NCBI RefSeq assembly: GCF_004379255.2
Contig: NC_056036.1
Location: forward strand, 41,007,576-41,071,575
Direction of reading: 5' to 3'
DNA: 64,000 nt
From: Salvia splendens
Lineage: Eukaryota > Streptophyta > Magnoliopsida > Lamiales > Lamiaceae
Below the pieces are notes generated by a model that searched no databases, had not been told where the DNA came from, and saw only the letters and a program-made list of their open reading frames with translations. Of this stretch, positions 10,898 through 20,703 are shown one piece after another. The first letter of the stretch is position 1, and each line of letters starts with the position of its first letter. The position numbers and the translations under genes are program-made.

Positions 10898-11683
10898 CTA
10901 CTGTCTACGATTGCTAAAGTTGAGCCACCTATCCGAAAAATCCTCATGATGCTGAGTTCGGGCGTTCCGAGCAGTTGAAGAATAAGTAGGTGGACGAGAT
11001 GCTCTGATAGACCTACCGCCTCTTCCCTGAGTCCGGGAAGTTCTAGCACCTCGGCGGCGAAGAGTCTCTTCACGAAGCATTCGCTGATCTTGCTCACTCA
11101 TATTCACAACTCCTCTACGAACTTCAGGGCGTTCTTGTCTTGACGTTTCCGGTTGCTCCTGAGTCCGTTGCTGATTTGGAGTAGAATTTTGAGTAAGTGG
11201 ATTAGAGGTTTGAGTTGGAGTGTGAGCATCTGTTAGCGGGAAACGGCTAAGGAATCTCTCGATTGAGGGACGCCGGGAAAGAATGATGTCGTACAGAGAA
11301 GCCAAGCGCCGCAATGATTTCACAACTTGTTGGCAAGCCGAGCTCTCCAGCACATTGTTCTTCCGGAGTACATGAAGCTTCTCCCACAGTTCATCAACTT
11401 GATTCTGAACTTCAGATATAGTCATTCCCCCGCGCCCGCAGATGAAATCTTCATATGCAGTCCTCTCAGCGATGACAGTATTCAGCTCGGCCTACAGATC
11501 TTTCTTTATGCACTCTAAGTCCTTATTGTTGGACTCCAGCTCCACTAAACGAGCCAAGAGTTCATCATACTTCATCTGGTCATCTATAGCTTTTTTCTCA
11601 GCTTCATTTAAAGCCAAAGAGTATAGCCGCTTCCAGTGAAGTACCTCCAGCTCCTTAGAGTTAAGAATACGAAGCAGCTATGT
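10898..11683 (-). pseudogene. Antisense ORF 2 of the retrotransposon, with amber
   Basis: Read on the minus strand, an open frame runs from about 11683 to 10898, interrupted once by TAG at 11492-11494. The part before the stop is charged and helical (E-A-E-K-K-A-I-D-D-Q). After it a 175-residue frame starts at an ATG at 11425 with a coiled-coil-like segment (M-T-I-S-E-V-Q-N-Q-V-D-E-L-W-E-K), then a Pro/Thr/Gln-rich stretch and an Arg-rich end. The start at about 11683 follows a possible splice acceptor (CATAG). It may be a further exon or separate gene of the antisense unit. I recognise no domain. Confidence 0.5.
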
Positions 11684-11879
11684 CAGTTCGGCATTTCAGT
11701 TTACCGAGCAGGCAGTAAACCACAATAGGAGTAAAAGAGATTAAGAAAAGCTATAAGGAAGACACGAGTGTAGAAAGAAGAATTTTTTTCATTCACAAGA
11801 AAAAATTTACACAAGGAGGGCTTCAAGGCCATTTTACAAATAGAAAGAAAGAAACTAAACTAAGAGAAGGGAGACGAAA

Positions 11880-13810
11880 TCATACTCCGCCAGTTTCGTC
11901 TCCGGCTTCCCTGTGGGTTTCAGCTTCTTTCTCCTTGTCGACCTCGGTCTCAGCCTCGGCCTCCCTCCTCCCTCCCTCCTGCTCGGCGCCCCCATCGCCG
12001 ATCTGCTGCACCTCTTGCTCGGCGTGCCCGTCGCCGGTCTGCTGATCCTTCTGCTCGGTCTCCTTGCCGGCCTCATTTTCCTGCTCACCCTCTTCTTTGA
12101 AAATTGAAGCGGGTGAAACAGGCCCCAAGGAGGCAAAGATGGCCTCCATGTTCTCGTCACGGTCAGCACGGCAATTACGGACTCGTTCAGCAGAAAGCAA
12201 GACCGATGAAGACGCAAGCTCCTCAAGGAGCGGCAGACTCTGGAGACGCGCTGCAATCTCTCGGCCATACAGCGGCAAGACGACTTCGGGTTCCTGCTCA
12301 ACATTATCGGTCATCAATTTCAGAAGATCACCGATAAGGGCCGAAAATTGATTGCTCAAAAAGAGTTTCTCCGTGTAAACACGGAGAGCCTCCCCCTGAG
12401 CAACCACGGCAGCCGCCTCCCTCTGTTTCGACCGCTCTCTCTGGATGATGAGCTGGTCTTTGGCACGCTGGGCTTCATCCTGAGCCGAGATCATAGCGGC
12501 CCTTGCCCTCTCAAAGTCTGCCCGAGCCTGTTCGGCCTGGTGACGAGCAGCATTCAAATTCCTCTGCATCTCATCATAATCGCTGGACGCTTTAGAGAGT
12601 TCAACTGTGACGAGTTTGCAGAGCATATTGTTCCTCTGAAAATGGAAAAAGGAAAAAGTCAACAGAGGGGCCACAAAAAAAATATAGGAAAGAAGCAAAG
12701 CCAGAAAATCAAGAAGAAAATTCACCTCTACAAAGTCCTTTGGCCATAAAAAGGGCTCAGAGATATGTTCCGAAGTGGCCGTAACCACTCCTGATCCATA
12801 ACCCCCCTGGACAATGTCTCTCTCTGGCGCTTTTGGGGGTTTCTGAGTCTTCGCCTTCCCCCTTGCCGAGGTCGATCCCGGCTTTTTTGGATCCGAAGAC
12901 TGACTCGAAGAGGTCTTCTGCCTCTTCGGATTCTTCTCGGCATCAGACGCCGAGCTGGTGGTTTTCTGTTTCTCCGGCTCCTTTGATTCGGAGGATTTGC
13001 GACCAAGCTTGCTTAGCATGTTCACTGCCAAAAAGCAAGAAAACAAAGTTAGTTTTCGCCGCTAAAGCAGTAAAGCATAAAAAAGAAATCCTCACCCTCA
13101 GTCTCTTCGTCCGAAGACGAGGAGTCGAACACGAAGTCACCCTTGACGAGCTCAGATTCCAAATACTGTTTCCTAATCATGGGAATCTTATTGAGCCCGC
13201 CCTCGAGCTCGTCCAACGGTTCTACCCGAGGATGAGGAATTACGGACTTCGGCCCTCTCCAGGAAAAGTCCGGAGCCGCTGTCCTATTGTAAAAAAAGAA
13301 GCGATTTTTCCACATCGGCCATTTGGTTTTACAGAAGGCTCTAAAGGGCTGTAAAGGGATCAAGTAAAACCAGGATCCCTTTCTCTTAAACTGAAAGAAA
13401 TTAAGGATTGCCCTCAGAGACAGATCCTTTTCTAGTCTACGCAGCTCGGCAGCAAAGGCCGATAAGTGCCTCCAAGAATTTGGAGTCACCTGACCTAAAG
13501 GAAGTTGGAAAAAATCAAGAAGCTCTACAAAGGCGGGGGGAAGAGGGAAACGAAGCCCGCATTCTAAGCAGGCTTCGTAAACGGTGGCATAACCCTCCGG
13601 CGGCGAGTTAGCCCTATGAGTGTCGTCGGGAATCACCACTAACCCCCCAGGAAGAAAATATTTTCTGTGTAAGGATATCACAGTATCCTTACTCAAAATG
13701 CTGTGAAAATATTCTACCGTCTTCTCCCCGGACTTTTTCCGGCCAGAAGATCCCTTACCCCCCTTCCTACCACTACCTGATTCAGAAACAGTTTCAGAAG
13801 AAGAAGACAT
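11880..13810 (-). CDS. Antisense three-exon gene inside the retrotransposon
   Basis: Minus-strand exons 13810-13096, 13024-12726 and 12635-11880 join into 590 codons (589 residues). Introns of 71 bp (13025-13095, GTGAGG...GGCAG) and 90 bp (12636-12725, GTGAAT...TTTCAG) have correct ends and matching phases (1 and 0). The start is MSSSSETVSESG after an in-frame non-conserved leader. Residues about 30-220 resemble the 'putative gypsy type transposon' domain (PF04195 as I remember it): T-V-I-S-L-H-R-K-Y, F-P-L-P-P-A-F-V-E-L-L, L-G-Q-V-T-P-N-S-W, W-F-Y. Then comes a Ser/Lys-rich basic linker, a long coiled coil (many E, A, Q, R), and a Glu-rich tail. The function of this family is unknown. The frame has no breaks, which suggests recent selection or recent insertion. 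Confidence 0.75.
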
Positions 13811-14118
13811 GATTCTTACTCTTTGATGGTCGAAAGTCTCTGAAGAAATTCTTGAAGAAGCGGAAGAAAATTTTACGAAAAAGAGAGAGAATGCAGAAGA
13901 AATAATCGCAAAAGTGTTCCAATGATGAAGAAAGGAAATATTTATCAGATTCGCAGAGGCATTTCGAATTCGTCGCACCGTTTCAAATCCCACTTTTTCT
14001 GGATTCTCTGGCCGGATTTGCTGTCACATTTAATGCAGACACGTGCAGAGCACGTCCCCTGACGTCAGCCTCCCCCTTACACTTATACAAAATGCCGAAG
14101 TGATTCACTTCGCTTTTC

Positions 14119-14129
14119 GGGGGGGGTGG
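14119..14129 (+). other. Polypurine tract
   Basis: GGGGGGGGTGG directly before the 3' LTR, the expected primer site for plus-strand DNA synthesis. One T interrupts the purine run. Confidence 0.75.
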
Positions 14130-14699
14130 TGATGGGATACGAACTAAACAACTAAACAATAATGGCGAGCCCAATAGCAGTGACGGCCCATCAGCCCAAA
14201 ACCCAAGAAAGAGTATCAGTTCGGCACAACCAAAGAGTTCGGTCACAGCCTATAGCTCGGTAAAAGCCGACCAATCGAGCTCAACTCTCAGATCGGCAAA
14301 AGCTGATCGGCAAAGTTCAGCAGTTCGGTCTCAGTATTCGACCGAACAAGGAGATAGTGGACCCATGCAGGATCTCCACGACCTCCATTACACCCACGAT
14401 CTATTTAGTGGTATTAAGCAGTTATCAACCCCCCTACCAGGGCTGCAAACCACGATCTTAGTTCGAATGTATAAATAGAACTTAGATCAGATAGACCAGG
14501 GTTAAGTTCTCTAGATCCTGAATCTCATATAGCAAAATCAGTATTGTAATCTGTAAGCTAGATCAAGCAATACAAATTTGCCCTCTATTCTTCCCGTGGA
14601 CGTAGATTTACCTCAGTAAATCGAACCACGTAATTTTCAGTGTTGTGATCTTCATTTATTACTTGCATTTATTCCCATAAAAAATTCGCTAAATCATCA
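14130..14699 (+). repeat. 3' LTR
   Basis: 570 bp, same ends as the 5' LTR, with one base difference found (14678). It is followed at once by the target duplication ATGTG. Confidence 0.95.
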
Positions 14700-14704
14700 A
14701 TGTG

Positions 14705-15949
14705 CATGAGGGAAATAATTGTTAATATAAACGTATTCATTATCGTAGGTGGGTTTGCTCGACTATTGTCCAAACAATAACTCTACATTAAATAAATCCA
14801 CCTATTGAATTTGAATGTGTATAGGCATATCATAAAAATTCATGCATAAGTGCCATCCAACTTTTTGCAGTTCGGGTATATAATAGCAATTCACAATATA
14901 TAATCTCATTTTTCTACGTTGCTCATTTCATAAAAATAGTCTAATTGTTATTTGTGAAAAAATTTCTTATTATAAATTATAGTACTACCTCCGTATTTGA
15001 AAAATGGAAACATTTGAAACGGCACGGGTTTGAATGCACAATTAAAGTAAGAGAGAGAAATTGGTAAAGTAAGAAAAATAATGAAAAATGAATAAAGAAA
15101 GAGGGAGATGAAGTGGAAAAAGTAATGTTAGTGGATTGTGGGGTCCACGTCCAAGAATAGAAAGATTCTAAAGTTTTTATTTTAAAATATGGAGGTAGTA
15201 TATTTTTACGGATATAAAGGGAAATGGTCGAATAGCAGTGAATTAGAAATCATAGTGTAGTATTGATCTATGAATCATGGTTATTGGTGTATAAATAAAG
15301 AGCACTATTAGAATGCATAAGAAAATCGATCATCATTATTGTCATGAAAATCTTGATAATTTCCTTCATGTTCCAAGAAATATGATTTTCTTAGGTGGGT
15401 TTGTATTTTTTGCATCAATCTTTTGTATAAAGGGGTTACTTGGTATAAAATGAAAATTTTACAAGGATATTGATATGAAAATCTTTTGAAATAATAATAT
15501 TGTAGTAACTACTACTACTACTACTATTTAAATTAAGACTACAAGGATAAAATGGCAGTTATATTATTATTTCAAATAAGTTGGATGAATTAAGTTTTAG
15601 ATTAGGAAGGTATATAATTTTATTACTCCAATTTTTAAATAAAAAGCTAAAATAAATATAATGAGAGCTACGCATAGAATTAATTACGCATATAATGACC
15701 AAATACCAAATACTTTTGTTTAGAAATGACAAAATTTCACTGGTTCAATAGAATCACAGTAGAAATTACATGCATTATTCCATTTTCAAAAATATAGACA
15801 ATCTAACATTTTATAAAAACATAACTTTACCATTCAAACAAAAATTTCACTATCATTTTATATTCTTGATACAAAAAGTTTGAAGTTTATATGGTTAATT
15901 CAAAAGTTTTAAGTTTAACGCGATCAAGGTGTTCGACGAAATGTCTCAA
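14705..15949. other. Intergenic stretch with one MITE
   Basis: AT-rich DNA. It holds the MITE at 14985-15198 and a short CTA/ACT trinucleotide run near 15510-15528. No gene is supported. Confidence 0.6.
14985..15198. mobile_element. Stowaway-type MITE
   Basis: Ends are CTACCTCCGTATTT and its inverted partner AAATATGGAGGTAG, with TA on both outer sides. 214 bp, non-coding. The terminus is a variant of the CTCCCTCCGT type found elsewhere in the window. Confidence 0.82.
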
Positions 15950-16745
15950 TCAGACTGCAGGATTTTTTCTTTGAATTCATTGACTTACTCTAGATCTATT
16001 TCTGGATTGTGTGAAGTTGATTGTGCCTGACATTTGGGGGTTTAAATTTTAAAGCTTTTGTGTGGTGAGAGTTTAGTTGATGATGCGTTGGTATTGTTGA
16101 GATTGATGGGAGAAAGAGGACGGGGTGGTGAGCTATACTATTGTTAACAGTGCTGGAAAGTTATTGAGTTTAGTTAATCACACACAATGTGTTGTTGAAT
16201 TATTGTTGTAATGTGCGGAAAATTGGTGGGAAGTTACAGGTATAACGAGCTTTTTAAAGTGATTCTGCAAAGCCAATAGAATAGATAAGGCTTACATGAT
16301 GTTAGTTAACAAGATGGAGGTAAAAGGATATGCAGATGTTGTTTCCTTTAACACAATTATTGCTGCTCTTTGCAGATTTGGTGTTACAAGAAACGCTTAT
16401 AAGCTCTTTGAGGAGATGAGATTGCTCCTGATGTGGATTGATTCTTTTCTGAAAGAAAGAAATTCTGTTGTAGCTAAGGCCCTTTTTTGATGAAATGGCA
16501 AAACTGACAGAGTAAGCATGGCTCATGGCATTTTTCATGATATGCTGAAACATGGAATTATTCATTCCCGATGTCATATCTTGTAATGAACTTATTGGTG
16601 TGAGGAGATGCAAACTAGAGGGGTCTATCCAGATGAAGTGACTTATAAAGGAAAAGAAAATTTATGTGGCTTGTGAAGCTTGGGATGATATAATGAAGAA
16701 TGGATTCACTCTGTTATTTGTCACAGACTCTAATAACTTCTATCA
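15950..16745 (+). pseudogene. PPR gene remnant
   Basis: Fragments in changing frames recall pentatricopeptide repeats: N-S-L-T-Y-S near 15975, S-L-V-D-D-A-L near 16070, and the best block at 16296-16420 (D-V-V-S-F-N-T-I-I-A-A-L-C-R-F-G then A-Y-K-L-F-E-E-M). Stops and frame changes separate the pieces, and there is no start codon in frame. PPR proteins act in organelle RNA processing; this one is dead. The exact limits are uncertain. Confidence 0.6.
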
Positions 16746-17306
16746 ACGCAAAACAAATCTATACTATTCCTGAACATTATATTCGATGAGTCCTAATATG
16801 CTTTTCTTGTTTGTTGCTCAGGTATGGTGATGATCCATGAGATGTGATTCATCAACTACAGCATTGATGTGGTAAAGCGCGCTACTATATAATTAAATGA
16901 CTCAATTTCATTTCTTGATCTCTTAGTTTATGAATATGGATTCAAATTTATACAGAGGATCTTGTTGCTTTCTAATTCCACACAAATTTGTAGAACTGGA
17001 GATAGATATATGGTATATTCATGTTCATTTGCTCAAGCAAGAATGCATAGTTTATGTTCTTTTCTTGCAGTGACTGTTTGCTGTTTTATTCTTCCTAAAG
17101 CTTCTCAAAAGCTATGAAAAGGAGTATATTGTATGTGATAAGTTTCTTTTGTTTTTTGGGGTGAATAAATATTCTATTTTCTTGCACTTTGCATCGGTTT
17201 GTTTACTTTACTTGCCTTGTATCCTTAACTAATCTCTGATTCTTGTTAAAATTCCCATATATTCTTCTTCACTTCATTTCCCCCCCTCCATTTCTCAGCC
17301 ACCATA
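16746..17306. other. Region upstream of the LEA-2 gene
   Basis: AT-rich sequence that should hold the promoter of the LEA-2 gene. A weak TATA-like CATATATT lies near 17257. Nothing else is recognisable. Confidence 0.45.
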
Positions 17307-18374
17307 ATGTCCCACCACAATGAGACAAACCCACACTTTCTCCCTCGTCAACGCGACCCGGTCCTCGAGTTCCCCTCACAAACGCCTCCACGGCGCTCGA
17401 GGCCACCGTCTCGCCACCACGGCCGTGCTCCAGTCGTGGTGGACGTGCCACCTCGTGGCGACCATACACACCACCCTCCACCGCCTCATGCCACCCCAAT
17501 ACAACACCCTGCACCTCCTCATGACCGAACGTCGCCCCACCATCCGACACATATTAAGCCCGTTGCACCGTTTGTCGTTGAGGCTCCGCACCAACCCCAT
17601 GCCCCCCCAGCACACCACCCTCCACAGCCTCATAGCCGAACGTCGTCGCCCCACCATGCAACAAATGTTAAGCCCGTTGCACCCTTTGTAGTTGAGGCTC
17701 CGCACCAACCCCACCAAGGATCCAGACCCAATTCAGATTCTCATACACGACCACACGGTCGCGGCAGCCACCACCCTGGTCTCATCCAAGCCCCAACGTC
17801 CCAGCGGACCAAGCCGGTAACCTGGCTGGTGGCAGCATTCTGTATGCTCTTCTGGATACTGGTGATCGTGGGAGGCCTAATCGTCCTGATAGTGTACCTG
17901 GTGTTCCGGCCGCACAACCCATGGTTCGACATCTCAACCGCGACCATCAATGCGGCGTACCTGGACATGGGCTACCTGCTGAACGCGGACGTGACGGTGC
18001 TAGCCAACTTCAGCAACCCCAACACTAAGGTGAAGGTGGATTTCACCTACGCGATCCTCGACCTCTACATAGACCACAAGTTCATCGTCACGAGCTACAT
18101 TGAGCCGTTTTCGGTGATGAGGGGCGAGTCGATGTTTGCCAACGTGCACATGGTGGCTAGCCAGGTGCAGCTGTCGACAGCGCAAAGCATGCAGCTACAG
18201 AAACAGATAGAACAAGGAAGAATGAACCTTGATATAAAAGGATTGTTTAAAGCTAGGTCTAAATTAGGAGGCATATTCCACTACTCATACTGGATGTATG
18301 CGCATTGCCAACTCGTCCTCTCCGGCCCTCCCACCGGAGTTTTGATCAGAAAAAAGTGCATTACCAAGAAGTGA
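17307..18374 (+). CDS. LEA-2/NHL-type membrane protein with Pro/His-rich tail
   Basis: A single-exon gene of 355 residues. Residues 1-165 are rich in Pro and His and carry a duplicated block whose core is KPVAPFVVEAPHQPH, twice about 45 residues apart. One membrane helix lies at about 170-198 (A-F-C-M-L-F-W-I-L-V-I-V-G-G). A LEA-2 (NDR1/HIN1-like) domain follows at about 210-330, with N-A-D-V-T-V-L-A-N-F-S-N-P-N. Relatives are single-pass membrane proteins, some linked to defence and stress; the role of this one is unknown. The C-terminus is basic (I-R-K-K-C-I-T-K-K). The start ATG is the first in frame. It converges on the GLE1 pseudogene 205 bp downstream. Confidence 0.9.
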   Translation: MSHHNETNPHFLPRQRDPVLEFPSQTPPRRSRPPSRHHGRAPVVVDVPPRGDHTHHPPPPHATPIQHPAPPHDRTSPHHPTHIKPVAPFVVEAPHQPHAPPAHHPPQPHSRTSSPHHATNVKPVAPFVVEAPHQPHQGSRPNSDSHTRPHGRGSHHPGLIQAPTSQRTKPVTWLVAAFCMLFWILVIVGGLIVLIVYLVFRPHNPWFDISTATINAAYLDMGYLLNADVTVLANFSNPNTKVKVDFTYAILDLYIDHKFIVTSYIEPFSVMRGESMFANVHMVASQVQLSTAQSMQLQKQIEQGRMNLDIKGLFKARSKLGGIFHYSYWMYAHCQLVLSGPPTGVLIRKKCITKK

Positions 18375-18579
18375 CGACGACATCCGAGGGAATTTGAAGC
18401 CCTTAAAAATAGTCCAAAATTGCCATTTTTGTACTTCTGAAACAATCAATCATTTTCCATATCATCATCATTATTTAAAATGTGAGTTTCCACATCAACT
18501 TTCATTCTACATATTTAAAAGGATGGATACTTTTATATTGCATTTCAATGGTGGAATTATGTTTACATGGGAGGTAAGC

Positions 18580-19960
18580 TCAATATAGTCCACTCGAGTC
18601 TAAACGATATCTCAATTGCAATCCTTCGGGTTCTTTCTTGTACTGCTTTGACTCGATATAATTTTGAATTGACATCTTAACCTTGCTCATCTTGGCACTC
18701 CTCGACTCTCCACCACCTTCTTGTAACCCAATCATGCTCAATAGCTTCTCAAACTGGTTTTTATATCGACTGTACATCCCGTATCCAGCCATCTGAGCAA
18801 GCAACAAAATCATGTTACTACATATTAAGAGAGGTAGAGGACTATATATCATTTCAAATCAAATTATCTTACCACAAGAAATGAATCAAGAGCAATTGCA
18901 GTAAAGAGATCTGGTGGCGTCGTATTCAAGAATCTTGCTAGCCATGCCCAACCTTCCTTTGCTCCGTGCAGGTTTTGGCAGCCTCCAACTTCAGTCTGAG
19001 ATAGCAAGACAGATTTTAAACTAGTGTACGGCATATTGCAGCGAATATCATAGTTCGTATTAGTAGGAGTGACAAACCTGCACTAAAGCTCCATATAGTT
19101 TCATATAAGAAGAGCTCAACCTTTCTAAATACTCATCGAGGCTCTCAATCTTGCCATCTACTTCCTTGTAACCGATCGCTTTGAAGTAATCATCTTTGCA
19201 TCTAAATGCTTCCTGTATCAACAATGACAAAATATAAGCACCATTTGCATCAAAGATTAGAACAATGACAAAATCACCTGTGAATAACTTATGTGCTTTG
19301 GAACTGTGTAGATGCTTCAACTCGGCAACGAGAACGTCCATGGCTAGCGGGATCTGAAGAGGTTTCAAACATTAGAGCGAAACGAGCAGAAAGCTATCTA
19401 AACAAGTAAAAGGAATATGAGATTTCAGTGAGCTTAGATGTCACAAGAACAGCAACAATACTGGAAGCAAATATGGCATTAGAGGCCTTTGGAATTGTGC
19501 AGTTGGAGACAATCTGAAATTATAATTTGCTCTGTAAGTATGAGTAACTCAAGAATATACTAGTCAGTAACAAGTTCTTCTAAACTAAATAAAAAATACC
19601 TTTTCTGCAAATAGTTTTATACTAATGGACTGTGGATATTGTGGACTATTCATCAGTTTCATTATTTCTTCTGCCCTTGTCCTGAATCAAACCAAAACCA
19701 GGATGTCCTAAAGTTGCAAAATGCTACTCACTACCAAGATAAAATTAAAATGATACGCACTGTTACATTAAGCCGATGTTCATGGACCGCAGCTTCAGCT
19801 AATCCGGCTCTATCCATCAGTTGGTGGCATTGCATCCCAAGAGATTCATCATCTTCACTGCTATTTTAGTCAAGATTTTAAAACAATTTTTTTGCATGGA
19901 TGATATCATGATAACTATAAGCATATTCACCTGTAGTACATAAACCTCATGGTTGAAAAT
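18580..19960 (-). pseudogene. Truncated tandem copy of GLE1
   Basis: Minus-strand copy of the GLE1 gene next door, introns included. Recognisable exons: 18580-18792 (last exon, missing 18 bases for R-D-F-V-N-A), 18873-18995, 19078-19212 (one extra codon), 19278-19353 (8-base deletion, so a frameshift), about 19434-19514 (its splice donor is CT, not GT), about 19600-19681, and about 19763-19862, which copies exon 4 of GLE1. Exons 5-9 and part of the introns are missing, so the exon-4 copy sits just upstream of the exon-10 copy. Intron sequence on the far side (19905-19960) matches GLE1 intron 3. It is a DNA-level duplication, not a processed copy, and cannot make full-length GLE1. Confidence 0.88.
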
Positions 19961-20703
19961 TCTGGTACTTGATTTCATAATTTAGAAATATATTAAAATT
20001 TTAAATTAAAGATTTATCTTTATAGATAAATTATTTCAAATTTATATTTATTGATACATTTTTTATTTATAATTAATAATCAAGCTATATAATTAATAAA
20101 TATATCTATATTTAAATTACTAAAGATAGTATACATAGTAACATAGTTAGAATTGAGTTGACTTTGATTAATTCTATTAGATAAGAAGTATAGTATATTA
20201 CTATTGTTCAAGATTTTAAACTCATATTTCTGTTTTTTAGACTTCTCATAATATTGGAATGTGTGTATATGTATTGAATTTAAATTTTGGTATCCCTTGT
20301 TCATGTTGGTCTATTTCTAGAAAGACATGGTTTTAATCATGGGCAATTGTATGTTATATTTTCAAAATTCACAAGATTGTAGTCTACAATGACAAGGTTA
20401 ACATTACTTTTGATTCTATTATTATGTTGTTCACTAAGAAACACTGACTTTGTTGGTTTTGGAAGATACATCCACCGAAATCCTCCGACTCAAACTACTT
20501 GTCTTATAGATTTCAAACTTTTCACCTATGTTACAAAAATGTTAATATCTGTTTGATAAATTAGGCAGAAAAACTGCACCCATAGAAGATCATACATATG
20601 TGGACTTTTGTGTATAAAAAGCAAACGCTCAAGGAATTTGCCTTGTTCAATCAACACCGCCAGCTCAGCTAAAGACGAGCATAACTACGTCGGTGCTGCA
20701 GCA
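19961..20703. other. Gap between GLE1 and its broken copy
   Basis: AT-rich; the right part (about 20450-20703) should be GLE1 3' untranslated region on the minus strand. No other gene is seen. Confidence 0.5.

Larger units (their letters stand above)
4315..14699 (+). mobile_element. Complete Ty3/gypsy LTR retrotransposon, Tat-like
   Basis: A 10,385-bp element flanked by the 5-bp target duplication ATGTG (4310-4314 and 14700-14704). The 570-bp LTRs start TGATGGG and end ATCA. Order inside: primer-binding site, gag-protease, RT/RNase H/second RNase H/integrase, then about 3.8 kb with antisense genes, then a G-rich polypurine tract. Integrase after RT makes it Ty3/gypsy; an extra RNase H domain, long 3' region with antisense ORFs and no chromodomain point to the Tat lineage. 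I saw only one difference between the LTRs (C at 4863, A at 14678), so the insertion is very recent. All sense frames are open, so it may be autonomous. Confidence 0.95.

Noticed and set aside
13811..13993. A longer N-terminus for the antisense retrotransposon gene
   Set aside because: The 61 extra residues are low in conserved character, and the Ser-rich start at 13810 fits the family better. It cannot be excluded without transcript data.
17320..17717. Overlapping frames on both strands of the LEA-2 N-terminus
   Set aside because: They arise from the CCA/CAC-rich codons of the Pro/His tail and stop before the conserved domain.
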